Positions 23,466-35,800 of a DNA stretch of 64,000 nucleotides are shown here, one piece after another; the first letter of the stretch is position 1; each line of letters opens with the position of its first letter. The position numbers and the translations under genes are program-made. Source of the DNA: Typha latifolia (Eukaryota > Streptophyta > Magnoliopsida > Poales > Typhaceae); NCBI GenBank assembly GCA_019914945.1, contig CM034102.1, positions 6,871,501 through 6,935,500 on the forward strand. The letters run 5' to 3'. The notes under the pieces are model-generated. The model had not been told where the DNA came from, made no database searches, and worked only from the letters and a program-made list of their open reading frames with translations.

Positions 23466-24031
23466 TAAAGCCCCTATTTAGCAACTCACACAAGCCCAAG
23501 TGAAAGATAAAAGAGCAAAGAGGATTTCTTTCTATTGTGACGAAAGATACACATCAGGAAACAAATGTGCTCGAACAGTGGCAATGGTGATGGTGCTAGA
23601 TGATAGATGACACGGATAAGATAATGTTGCTGAATCGGAGAAGGAGGTTTTAGATGAAGAGATTGTTGTTCAAAGACTTCTAGAAAATAGTGAAGAAGTC
23701 CGAGTCGAAATATCATTTCATGCTTTTGTCGAATCCGCCGCAACGACTATCATTTCATGCTTTTGTCGAATACACTGGAAGCTCCCATAACTTTATGGAT
23801 GAGCGGCTGGTTCAGAGGATGGGCTTAAAACTAGAGCTAATCTTAGGCTTCGACGTGATGATTGGAGATAGCACCGCCTTTCAAGAAAATAACATGTGTC
23901 GAAGAGTAACCTTGAAGATCCAAGAGCATGTCTTGGAATTGGATCAAGTCATGAATTTGTATATGGCAGGACCTAAGTTGTTCTCAAGTCCTCTCAATTC
24001 TCTCATTATTGAATTGCAAATATTGAGTTAA
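23466..24031 (+). pseudogene. Ty3/gypsy gag-pol fragment (zinc-knuckle-like and aspartic protease), degenerate
   Basis: Frames in this stretch match the retropepsin-like region of plant Ty3 polyproteins. A segment near 23500 reads KRAKRISFYCDERYTSGNKC, like the usual FxCDEKYxPGHKC stretch. After stops and a frame change, an open frame from 23690 reads FVEYTGSSHNFMDERLVQRM, FDVMIGD and VTLKIQEHVLELD. The protease active-site motif D-S/T-G is altered: the Asp is replaced by Tyr (EYTG). A 24-base block, tatcatttcatgcttttgtc and onward, is repeated at 23711 and 23748, duplicating part of the frame. Reverse transcriptase and integrase are absent. It is non-functional. Confidence 0.75.
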
Positions 24032-24192
24032 ATTGCATGTATCTTCAGCTAAAATATTAGGAGCTTATAATTTTATTTTACTTGCTTGGTAAATATGTCT
24101 TTTTGTTTATTGTGGCATGTGAAGACTTGTGTTCAAATGACAATTTACTAAATTTTGTATTTGGTATGTTCATCTAAGATAACTTGGTCTTA

Positions 24193-24375
24193 GTCTTGTT
24201 TAGTTTGAGGCTAAGCTCCGAATTTGATTAGTTAGTTTTATTTTTTAGTCTTAATTTTTGGAAGAGTAAACTTGATTAGATATGAAAAAAAAATAAAAAG
24301 ATGCTTAATTATTGAACTAGTTTAGGGGTCTTTGAACTAGTTTAGGGGGTTCCTAAACTCAAAGTAAACAAGATC
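24193..24375 (+). mobile_element. Tourist-like MITE with TTA target duplication, copy 1
   Basis: Inverted ends GTCTTGTTTAGTTTGAG and CTCAAAGTAAACAAGATC, flanked by TTA at 24190-24192 and 24376-24378, as for PIF/Harbinger elements. It is 183 bp long and has no coding capacity. A close relative lies at 60339-60501. An internal partial duplication of gaactagtttaggggt is present near its right end. Confidence 0.8.
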
Positions 24376-24378
24376 TTA

Positions 24379-25220
24379 ATTATTTATATTAAATTAAATA
24401 TTATAAGAATTCAAGTACACTTCTTATTTTTTTGTTTGTTTCTTGCATGTGGATATTAGAGTTAATAACTAAGAATCTTTCTCAATTATTTGATGCTGTT
24501 AGAGAAAATGTACCGAGACATCAACATGCACAACCAATAGATATGATTGCACTCGAAATGAGAGATAGAGTCTATCAACATTATATATTGGTTATAATTG
24601 TGACAGTCTAATATATATCTAATCAATGCGTTGCTATGTATTAGATGAGGGCCCAAATGGATCCAGATTATTTTGCTCAAATTTAAGCCATATACCCAAA
24701 TCCTCATGATGCAATTGCCCGTGTCTTCACCTTCTCACCACCAATTTTTTAAGCCTCTTCATGTAGAGTAGGATGCTTTTTTGACTTTTCCTTTTTGTAC
24801 AAAAAATGTAGTCATTTTGTACAATACATATATTATTATAAATTATTATCAATTTGTACAGTAATATATGTTATTAGTTGTTATTGATAACCACATGTAA
24901 CGTAGGAAAATAAGCGTAATAAGCCGAGCTACTATTCTCTCGAAATAAGACGAATGGAATTTATTGTTTTTTTTAGAAAAATAGAATTTATTTTAATCGC
25001 ATCATATTCTATAGGAGCTTTTACTTTCTCACATCAAATTAAATTGAAAGTAATCCATTTGCATAAATGATGCCAAAGTGGCCATAAGAGTACTAGTGAT
25101 GATTGTTAGGTTGGTAGAAATCGGAAAGAGCAAGGCAAACGCGCGCATTTGCCTCTGGCTGCGTCGAACTCGCCTCCCACCCTTCATCCCGAACGTGTAG
25201 ATATCTTTCCTCAACCTATA
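24379..25220. other. intergenic DNA, nothing recognised
   Basis: AT-rich sequence with short chance open frames. I see no repeat ends or coding similarity. Confidence 0.5.
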
Positions 25221-25330
25221 ATTATAAATGAGTCTAGACGGTCAAGAAACTCTACTTCTCAATTTCGCTCGATAGAAGCCTCCATTAAAAACTATGTTCG
25301 CTTGTTCGTAATTTTCACAGGTGACCAGTC
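25221..25330 (+). promoter_or_regulatory. candidate promoter and 5' leader of the coiled-coil gene
   Basis: A TATA-like ATTATAAAT at about 25221-25229 lies in a locally GC-richer stretch and is followed 30-40 bases later by a pyrimidine-rich leader-like sequence. A splice-donor-like CAG|GTGACC occurs at about 25320. The first in-frame ATG of the gene is 4.4 kb downstream, just after a splice-acceptor-like CAG, which implies a 5' UTR intron. The link is inference and other upstream sites are possible. Confidence 0.3.
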
Positions 25331-25598
25331 AAATCTTTTCGTCTTTCCCTATCTCTGTAATATTACCCTTTTCAAATTTATATTGCCTAAGCTGTTATAC
25401 CTTTATGCATGATTTTATGCTTGTTGTTGTTTGTTTGATTTATTCTCCAATTCTGGGTTAGGAATTTTGAATAATTTATTTTCTATACGATATGAAACTT
25501 AGAAGAAGGAGAGGGAGAATTCTTAATTTGACTAGGTAAACAAGATAAAGAAAGTCAAAGTACAAAGTCCTATTTAAATTTGGAAAGCAGAATCTTAA

Positions 25599-26014
25599 GC
25601 CTCCGTTCACTTTAAGAATAACTTTTTTTTATTCCAAAATATAATTCTCTTTTCCAAAATAATAGCTGAAGTACTGAATACTATCACAACCTCATTCTAT
25701 AATACAAATATTATTTAACAAAATTACATATTATACTACACACTAACTCAATTACTAATTTATCCTTAATATATATTTCATCAACTAATTTTATATCAAA
25801 TTAAAGGGTATTCATGGTAATTTCATAAAAAATAAAACACATTTTTTTTTTATATTTTCTTTACTTTATATCACATCAAAGATGATTATTGCACTCTTAT
25901 TTTAGAATACAAGTGAACACAAGAATAATTATTCATAAAATAAAAATCTTATTTTGAAAATAATAAAGAGAAATATCTATTCTAGAATTAATCTTATTCT
26001 TAAGTAAACAAGGC
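25599..26014. mobile_element. MITE with ~22-bp inverted ends
   Basis: The left end GCCTCCGTTCACTTTAAGAA and the right end (read on the minus strand GCCTTGTTTACTTAAGAA) match with few differences. The interior is AT-rich. TAA-type sequence at both edges suggests the PIF/Harbinger group. No coding capacity. Confidence 0.6.
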
Positions 26015-26019
26015 CTAAA

Positions 26020-27749
26020 AGATTAGGGAAACTAAATATTAGTCATACTATGAAAATTGAATATTAGTCCTACTAAAAAAATATTGCTACTAGTTGCTCC
26101 ATAAGTCCTTGTAGTTGATGTCAATGTTGACAATGTCGGTTCAACATCTTCGATACTCTTGATTAATCTTTGATGTAGAACAAGTACATGTAAAATATAG
26201 TCTACGAGGGAACTTAAAACTCTTTTAAGTATAGAAATCGATCTCCCTTGAAATCTTTCGAGTTGTTAGAAATATCTTAGTTTGTCATCCTCTTTTATAG
26301 GCATTTAGAATGTCTTGGTTTGTACTAGAAGAGTTAGATAAGGAAAACCTAAGTTTGAAACTATTCCTGAATTTTCTTTATCAATACTATAGTGGAGGTG
26401 CGCACTCGATTTACTTAGTCGCACTTAGCCTAGGTGCCATAGGAGAATACATGTTATTCCATGCTAGGTGTATACTTAGCCTGCAATGCTGAATTTCATA
26501 TTTTGACTTGCGTTTCTATTTAATCTTCAATTCTCTTCATACACACATTTTTTGACAAATCATGTGTCTTTAATCCTAGATTGTACGATAATATTTCAAA
26601 ATATTTTGTTTCCATGAATTTGTCATTACATAAAATTGCACTTGCACATTCATTTATAATTCTAAAGAATCAAGATGGTGATTTGTGATTGATAGTTATT
26701 GTTGGAGATAAAAATGACCGCTAGTATTTCATTAGAATTGAAAATGATGTTTGCCCCTTGATAGATGGCAAATTCTTGTACAAAGGAGTAATTGGATGAT
26801 TATTAGTTATTACTTTCTAATAAAATAATGAACTTGGAATTTGTTTGAGATTGGAAAGCAAGGTATGCATGACAAAGTGATATTGTATTTTTCTTTTTCT
26901 TATGAAATGATGACCTTTTGTTTCAAACAGAAAGAAAAGGATCGATAAGTACATCATTGACCTCTGTAGTTATTCTTATGATACATTTTTTCTAAGTAAA
27001 ACTAATAATTATATTAAAATTTTGGCTTGTTGATGTATTGGAGACCTTATGATGAAAGATACATTTATACTTAGGTAGAATAATATGGAATAAAGACCAT
27101 GGGTTAGAGTTCTATTCGGTCCCAATATAGATTGGCTAAAACATATTAGGATTGGCACTATATTGGGTGCATTTGGTTGAACAGATTGGAATCAATATCG
27201 TATTGGGCACATTTTGGCAGGACGTTCGAAACGACTTAGTTTGATTTTTCAGATTGAATCCGACCCATGAGGACAATTGAGTAGATGATATCTCACATTC
27301 TTGTGGTTGTCCTCGTACTTTTTCAATCTCTCACTCTTCTTCTATCCCATGATTCTTCTTTGCACCTCAGCTTGCAATCTCAACGGTCGACGAACTCTAC
27401 CGTTAGATTCCTCAACCTTTGGGTGAATCTCTATTTTGTTTTTTTTCCCTTTGTCCTCTCTATATCTCTCTCCCTATTTCTCACTCTATTCCAAGGGCCG
27501 GACAAATCTTCAAATGGATGTTTAGTGGCAAAAGTATTTGTGGCACGGGTAAATGTTCAATGCTGTTGTACTTTTACTGATGATTAAAGAAAGATATTGC
27601 TTATTGGTGCTATTAATGAGCTACCAACATTTTGGGCTAACTAAACGCTTGATAGCCTTTTCAGTTTTATTACGTTTTTTTTTCTCATCTTACAAGTTCA
27701 TCTGTCGTGATATTTCTGTAATTTTTGATTATATTTTAATGATTTGCTT
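26020..27749. other. intergenic DNA upstream of the hAT element
   Basis: No gene recognised. The stretch 27100-27260 has several 'attgggcac' and 'gattgg' words recalling the GA/CT-tract element family. A CT-rich patch at 27285-27500 contains AACGGT...ACCGTT inverted words. Confidence 0.4.
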
Positions 27750-27757
27750 GATGTGAA

Positions 27758-29479
27758 CCTGGGAAGCACAAATACTCCATTTTTTGTGAATACGGCCGTA
27801 TCTGTATCCAGCTCATATTTATATTTGATATATTTTTGGAGTATCCTAAATTTAAATAATTAATTTTTATTTTTAGATAGGGGGAGTTGATAAAGGCTGA
27901 ATAGGCTGGGATATGTTTTGGATATGTTTTGAATTTATTTGGGTAATCGGGCGGATTTAATTTTATAAACCCGTTAAGAAACTTAACTTACCCACCCCCA
28001 TTCGCCCGCCGCTCCCCGTCCTCTCTCGACGCCGCCGCTCCCTCTCTCTCTCGACGACGCTGCTCCCTCTCTCTCTAGACCACGACGACGCCGCCGCTCT
28101 CTGTTCTCCCCTTCTCTCTCGACGAACCAGCTTACGACGCCGCCACTCTCCGTTCTCTCCCTCTCTCGACAAGCCGCCGCCGCCGCTCTTCCTTCTCCCC
28201 CTCTCTCTCGACGAACCAGCCGACGACGGTATGTTCTGTTCATTTCTTCTCTCGATGAACTAGCTCTTTTTTCCTTCAATTTCTTCTCAGTTTTCCCTCA
28301 ATTTCTTCTCTGATTTTCTTCATTTGATTTCTTCCACTTTCCCCTTCTTAAATTCTGTTTAAGTAACTTTCCTCAGTTTTTTTTTCTTTTTTTACCTTTT
28401 TTTTTCTCAGTTTTTTTTCTCCCTTCTCTGAATTTTTTTCTTTTAAAATTGTGCAGATTTTCTTCTCTGGATTTATCTTCTCTGCCTTATTTACAGTTTA
28501 ATTAATTCTGATATGATCACTTAAGCATTGCATGTCTGAATTTTCAAAGATTTATTGCTTTAAACCTTCTCTAGTTGCTTAAGTATTACAATTCTGAATT
28601 TTCAGATTTATTGCTTTATTAGATTCCTAGATCAGCTAGTTATATTTAATTTGAATGATGTGGTTTCATCTTCTTAAATATTAGTATTGTGTGGTGGCAG
28701 TTAGAACTAGTACTAACAATTATATTAGTATAGTGTAAGAATTTAGAATTTCTCTGTTTTGTTTTCTTTTTATCACAGATAAATGACTACTGGAAGTATG
28801 AGTTCTAGTACTAGTAGTGTGGCGGTAGATGAAAGTGCTCGGTTTTGGAAATATGTAGCCAAATTAGAAAAGATGGGAGAAGGAGGGAATATGAAGTTTA
28901 AGTGCAATTATTGTCAGCAAATATACAAAGAATCTTATTATAGAGTAAAGACTCATGTGATGAGAATTAGTGGATGTGGAATCAAACCATGCCCTTAAGT
29001 AAATAGTTAGCATATTGTGGAGATGAAAAGGATAATGGAGCAGGCTGAGTTAAAAATAAAGAACTCCATGCTAAAGTCAGTACCATTGCCAATGAGTTGC
29101 TCATATTTTTAGTGCTATGATCTATGAATTGCTCATATTGAATACAATGATATCTACTATTCTCATTTTGGTGCATTATTTGTTGAATGTTGATGTATTT
29201 TTCGTCTAATTGTCTTTGATATTTATTACTTTCATTTTTGCTATTAAATACTTATGTAGATAATAGATGTATTGAAATATTGAATGTAATATTATGTATA
29301 GGTTGTCATTAGAATATAAATTTCTTTTTGCGCATACACATGTATATGTTGTCATTAGAATATAATATTTTTATATAATTTTTTAATTGCAGTATCCTAG
29401 ACCTATTGTATCCTGTTTTTTTTTTGAGAATTTGCCGTATCTCCGTATCCGTATCTTGTATCCTTATCCGTGCTTTATA
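27758..29479 (+). mobile_element. hAT-family element, internally deleted, with target duplication
   Basis: The flanks GATGTGAA (27750-27757) and GATGTGAT (29480-29487) form an 8-bp target duplication with one difference. The ends are imperfect inverted repeats that share AAGCAC (left CTGGGAAGCACAAATACTCC; right, read on the minus strand, TATAAAGCACGGATAAGGAT). Just inside each end lie tatc-repeat words (gtatctgtatcc; gtatctccgtatcc), a common subterminal feature of hAT elements. The interior holds a GC-rich leader (27990-28230), a leader intron (donor GGTATGTT near 28229, acceptor CACAG at 28778) and a BED-finger coding remnant. The catalytic transposase region and dimerisation domain are missing. 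Confidence 0.8.
28783..29100 (+). pseudogene. N-terminal fragment of a hAT transposase (BED zinc finger)
   Basis: An intact 71-codon frame opens with a Ser/Thr-rich start and gives a BED-type finger: WKYVAKLEKMGEGGNMKFKC, NYCQQIYK, then a His/Cys tail (RVKTHVMRISGCGIKPCP). This is the form seen at the N-terminus of plant hAT transposases. Translation stops at 28996-28998. Homology continues past the stop in shifted frames (EMKRIMEQAELKIKNS, KSVPLP), so the stop is a lesion. The DDE-like catalytic core is absent. A surviving short finger protein is conceivable but unsupported. Confidence 0.8.
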
Positions 29480-29487
29480 GATGTGAT

Positions 29488-29740
29488 TTTTTTATTATTA
29501 GAGTAACATATCAACTCTGCCTTTTGAGTTGACGAATTAGCAGTGGTCTATAAATTGTTATATAACTTCTTTTTAGCAATATAGGAAATTCTTTTTACAT
29601 TTTCCTCTCATATATCATAATTCAGAATCACTTCATTATCTCTTTACTTTGGTGTTTTCATTTAGTGATCAAGATATGCAATTGATTCTTGCTTTAGAAA
29701 TGATGAAATTTAACATTTTTAGATCCTTTTACAATCAGAA
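29488..29740 (+). other. region immediately upstream of the coiled-coil start codon
   Basis: AT-rich, ending in a pyrimidine tract and CAG at 29736-29738 directly before the ATG at 29741. It is probably the end of a 5' UTR intron. Confidence 0.45.
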
Positions 29741-29801
29741 ATGGATGAAAAAGGAAATAGTGAGGAGTCACTGATCAAACGGGTTGAACAACTTCAACAT
29801 G
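29741..29801 (+). CDS. coiled-coil gene, exon 1
   Basis: ATG at 29741 and an acidic start MDEKGNSEESLIKRVEQLQH. It ends in phase 1 at donor G|GTATTG. The start is chosen because it is the first ATG after a splice acceptor and opens straight into the helix. Confidence 0.8.
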
Positions 29802-32800
29802 GTATTGTCTCTTACATTCAACCTCCTTGTTCTATGAACCATTTTATTTCACGTTGTATAAATTGACATGTTGGTCCAAGAAGCAAACATGAATCGTCAC
29901 ATGATTGTCTATCTCGTTATTACATAGATTACGTGAAGATATCAAATTGCTACTTTAGAAAGCTCCTATGCTCCATGAATTTTCTTCCATTTTCTATTAA
30001 AACTAAATTTGAAAACATTTCCTCTTCTTTTACCAACTGCTTCTAAGTGTTTGTAACCTTGTACTCTAAGGGTTTGAAGTTTCACTTGAGATGTAACAGT
30101 AATGGCTGAAACTTATGAAAATTAATGTCGAAACTATGAAGATGTCTGGTTTTAACGTTTGACCACAATAGATTAAAACCATTCAATTTTAGGCTTAAAT
30201 AATCATTTCTTCTAGGGGTTAAAACCGAAACCAATCAAAACTTAAACTTCGAACCATATACAGTATCATGCAAAATCCAACAAACCTTTATGAGGGTTTA
30301 TCTTCTTTGTAACCTACCTAACCAGATATGTTTTAATACATATTCTACCTTTTCATCTATCTCGCAGATCCTTTCCGTCCATCTAACTTCTCTTCCTTTG
30401 CCATCTTCCCTTCCCTACGCCGGCTCTCTTCGCCCATACCCTAGTTGATACTCTTCGGTCCTCCCTTTGTCTCTCCCTTGTGCTGCCATTTACATGACCA
30501 GAGTTTCCGAGCCACGCCACCCAGCACAGCTTGTCTTGTCAGGCTATTGGAATGGGGTGTTGTCAGATTCAGAATCCTGATAATCATAAATTTTCTTTCA
30601 TTATTTTATCTTCTTCTAATCCTTTTCTTTTATATTAGGTTGTAGCAATTAAGTCAGAGCAGGAGTTGAATGGCCTATACCTCTAATTTTACTGTTGATA
30701 CTGGGCCAATCCTTTACCTTATAATTCTTTGTTCCAATGTGATGAAAATAATGATACAAAGAAGATGAAATAAGTATCCTGTTGTAGCTACTGTCTTCCT
30801 TCCCTCTACGTTGTTCTCCTTTAGGTCACCTGCCCTTGGCCTAGAAATCCTGCAGGAAAGTTCAACCTAGTTGGACGCTTATGCTCCCATAAAATTCAAC
30901 CTTCTTTATTTACTATGCCATGTTGAATATATACTAACTTTTTCTTTTTCCTGCAGAACGTGATGAGCTTAGAAAAGATATTGAGCAATTATGTATGCAA
31001 CAAGCTGGACCTAGCTATCTTGCTGTGGCAACTGGAATGCATTTCCAGAGGTGCTTAGGAATCTACCATATGTTTTACTCGTAGTGCTTACTGTATAAAT
31101 TTCTTCAATAAGACTAAAGTCCTATCAGGATTCAGGATAGCTGGTTTGGAGCAGGAGATTGAGAACCTTCAGAAAAAGTTAGCTGGATGCTTGAGAGATA
31201 AGCATAATCTTCAAGAGGAGCTTGCTGAATCTTATCAAATTAAAGTTTGTATCATATTCTATGATCACATTTTTCATAATTAGTTTTGTCTGTAACTTTC
31301 TTTCTTATAATGTCTGTCTTATAATATTCAGAGCCAGCTTTCTGATTTGCATAGTGCTGAAATATTGAAGGTACTCTTTATGTTCTAATTTCTCATAGCT
31401 GCTTATTTACTTCTTAATTTTTAATCGTTCAAGTACTTGTCATTAAAGTGCTGAATGCTATTTCATTTTGCTTCTACGTATGCCGAGTTGAGATGCATAA
31501 AATCAACTTGATATATTATATTTCAAATTGACTATCTTGGGAGAGAAAAAAAACACGGTACCTTTATCCAGCCAATCTGCCATTCAAACTTCTCAATTAT
31601 TTCTAGTTCTAACACCTTTTCATTTCCGCCATACTCCCTGATTCTCTGTAAACTTTCATGCCTGAATTTCTTACTTCATCATTTCTCGTCATTCTATTTT
31701 CTATAGATGTAGTAAAAATGGTTTACAATTTTACATAATTTACCTAGAGGATCAGTCTTTCTTAGTTTTGTTTTCAGTCTTATTGTCCATCTCATTAAAA
31801 TACATTTCTCTTTCTTAAATTTACATGATTGTTCATCTGCAGTGGCAAAAAGAAATTGATTCATGGTTTCAAAGAACAAAAACCTTTTCTCTGTCATGAG
31901 TAATCATCCTAAAATCCAAGTATCAACTTAAAATATAGTCCTATTTTTTCGTATTGAACTAAGTTCAAAATGCACATCTGCTAATTAATTGTAGCACTAA
32001 TCCCCAAATTTGGCTTTCATTTCTTGAGAAACATGATAATAAATTTCTGATTTTACAATATTGCAAAATTTTGATTTGACTGAAGTAACTGAACTACATA
32101 AAGTTCAAAATGCACATCTGCCAGTTGTAGCACCAACCCCCAAATTTCTTTCATTTCTTTGGAAGCATGATAACAAAATGTCTGATTCTACAACGTTGCA
32201 AATTTTTTCTTGATTTGGAAGTTCACTACTAAACTTAAACCTAACATTAGAAATTTATACATCCTACACATTTTTATCAAAGTTGTAACAGTTATTTAAG
32301 GAATCAGGAGAACATAGTCATTAGACATCGAAAAATAAAGCACTTAGTCACCATTCAATTAATTCGACTTCCATATCTTGTCCTTTTGAACCTATCTGAT
32401 TTCTATTGAAAGCCATTCTCCTAAGCAGAACTTGGCTGTTGGAAATCAGAAAAACAATTCCATTTGGAATTTTTAAGAAGGATTACTAGTCTCATTAATA
32501 GGTCATCACTATGGCAGGGAGTGTGATGCATCATTTAGTTCAAGGTTATGTTTGTTTTCCTTTTTAAATTTAAATGCAGAAAACATGCTATTATTAGGTT
32601 TTCAGGCAATATATATTAGTAACATAATGATATATACCATATGGTTTAACCATGACTATATTTTAATTTTTAAGTTAGTGGCTTTTATTGCCTCTTTTCT
32701 GTTGCTTGGTTGTCTTTTGTTGGTTTTTAGAATTTGTACCCTGGTAATAGTAAAATTTGCCTCATCAAGGCAAACATCTAACTCTATTCCCTAAATGGCT

Positions 32801-35800
32801 GCATGAATGGATTTTCAGAATATTGATGCTCGTTTTTGCCGAGTTAAAGCGTTCTATTTTAGGGGGATTTGTTTGCAAATATTTAGAGAATCAATAGGAT
32901 GCTCTCGTGAACAATGAGTGGCAAATTACAGTAATTTGATGTTCTAAAATTTTATAATGTTTATCTGTTTTTCTGAGGTCATCTAATTTTGTTGAAGGAT
33001 GACAGTTATAATATACAATTACTACGATTAGCAAAGTGAAGGAAATATGTAAAAGTTCTAATATAGGGGGCAGTTATCCTCCTAAAAAATTAGAAGCCCT
33101 TCAGTCATACTATTTATGTTTGGGTAGGTTCATGAGTTTCCAGCTTTGGATTAAAATGCAGAACAAGGAAGCAGAGAAACAGGTGAAGTTTTTCCAGAGT
33201 TGTGTAGCTGCTGCATTTGCAGAACGAGATCACTCATTACTGGAGGTCTTTATTGTATTTCTAATTTCAAATAATTTTAAGGGGAATTATAGTTTATATT
33301 AGCTTAATCCCTTATCTAAAGTGTTAGTTTTCTCTTTCTTCTTATAGTGCGAGAAGTCAAAAGAACGAGAGGAAGCTATATCAAAGAAGTTTGTCAACCT
33401 TCAGGAAAGGTAATATTCTATGACTGAAGTGTCTTAAAGCAAATACAGAATCATCTTTATTTCTTTCTATTCCAAGGATAGCAAAATGAAACCTCATTGG
33501 GATTTTCACAAAATCATACGTATGGGAGTTTCTATTGTTCAGAGTCTAGAGATGCATTTTGATAACATTGTCTGAGACTAGAAATGGAATTAAATATGTG
33601 TGAACTTGAATGGCAATGTTAGTCAAGTGAAGGTTTCCACTTAGTTCACAACAGAGAGCTGCCAAATTATATCCTTGGCTTCTGGAGGATATCCAATAGG
33701 ACCAATACTATTATTGGCACGTCTTAGTGCTATTACACTGATCTCCACAACTTTGGTATTCAGATTGATTGTCTACACACAGAAGTTCTTTATTCAGAAA
33801 CAAAAATAGAGGCTGCCTGCTAATTGGATAAAGACTTACATGAATAAGCATGATAGAAAGAATGATTATAGAATATTCCAGATACACACTATGATTGCTA
33901 CTTGCTAGCAAAATAACATTGTTAATTATAATCCTTAACCTAATCTTGAACAAATAATTAAACAGTGTATGACAGTAGTATTTTCCTTTTACCTTTGCTG
34001 TGGTTGTCACACACCATTTTCTAAGTATTTTCACTCTTCATATATAGCTCCTATCTCATTTGAGTAATCTGTAGTTTCTTATTTTTCTTCCGTTTTGGGT
34101 CTGACCCCACCACCTCGCGCTAGAGCAGATGGGATTAGCCCTAGTCAATTTCTATTTTGCATTTGATTATTGTATTTGCACCTTAGTCTCGATGTTTTAG
34201 TTATTTGCTTATGACTATTGGATTGAGTTAAGTCGGATCAGTCAGTTGGGCTAGCCACATCGGCTAAGACCGGTAGCCACCTATAAAGCATTGTGGTGTG
34301 CATTGGGTTCATTATTGATTATTGGAACTATCTTGATTTAACTCTCTCTCTCTCGCTCAACCTTAGTTCCCTTCTCCACGGCAGCCCTAGCGTCGCTGCC
34401 TCCTTCCTCCTCCGTTTGACCAAACCCCTTAGACCCTTAGGAACGGTCTCCTTCTCCCTTCTCTTCCTTTCCTTGTTACTTTATCACCTTCACTATCATA
34501 CTGCCGACGCCATTACCACCTTTATCTCAGTTAACCGCAATTACCACCACCATCCCATGGGTAGACTGCACCACCATACTTGTCACGACTCGAAATAGAA
34601 ATCATGACTGGCCATGCATTTCAATATGCTTGAGATACACGAAGCGTTGTTAATACTTTCTACATGTACGATGGCAAAAATACATAAATAAATGAAGAAG
34701 ATCTGCTTTATTAAATTTAAACTAATTGTAATAATTATGAAACAATGTCATTGTTTTAAAGTCTCTAAACGAAACAAATTTAATTTCTAATCTAAAACAT
34801 AAAATTTAAAAAAGCGAAAAAGTAAATAGATAGATTCTAAGTGGAGGTGAAGTTTGGGTACATCTCGCTCAGTCGCCCCGCTGACTATTACCTGAGATAG
34901 ATAAAAAATAAAAAAAAAGAATCCATGAGCCAATAACTATAGCTCAGTGAGTGGAATCCACTCGAAAACTAAATAAATTCTAAAATTTATTAATGTTGAA
35001 TAAAATAAAATTTAGGACTAATAATCAATAATATACATAACAATTTGCAATAGGCATGCTTTTTAAATAATGACAATGATAACAATAGAGAGTCACAACT
35101 TGTAACCTTGCATAGTTTCAACATATTAACATCTTTTTAATATTTAAATTGTCATATGTCTCAATGGATTTAAACCCTGTGGATCCATATTAACTAGAAG
35201 TCACCTTGAGATGACGCTCGGTACTTTTCTTCATAGCTGATTCGGTTAGGGTCATCAGATGGTATCACCATGTGATCAACATACTTTGTCTTTTTATTTA
35301 ACCGTTGAGAGAAGTTAGAGTCACCTAGGAAATTTCTCATTCATCCTAGGATTGTTCCCTAACCCTGCCAGAGTCATCTAAGAAAGTCACCGCAGTGATC
35401 TGATTTAGGAATTTCCCCTAGACTTCCAGATAGATTTGAGTTACCATGGAAAATCGCAAGCGATTTATACTGGGGCTGTTCTCTAAGTCGTATCAATACT
35501 AGTCTCATTTTTCTTTTCACTAAAATTTAATATTTGCATAAGGTATGGCGATGCACTGAGTATAATGATTAAATGCACACAGAAAATATAATAATTAAAT
35601 TTGCATGTAAGGACGAAATAAATAAATTTGCACACAGAAAATTTCATGGTCTGACAAAAATATGAAATATAATAAAAAATAAATATGTGAGTGAACCCAC
35701 TCACTTGAGTCTAGGCAAGACAACCGAAATCTCAAATCTCTAGCTCACATACTAGAAATCACTACCTTTAATAATAATAATAATAAAATTTTTAATTTGA

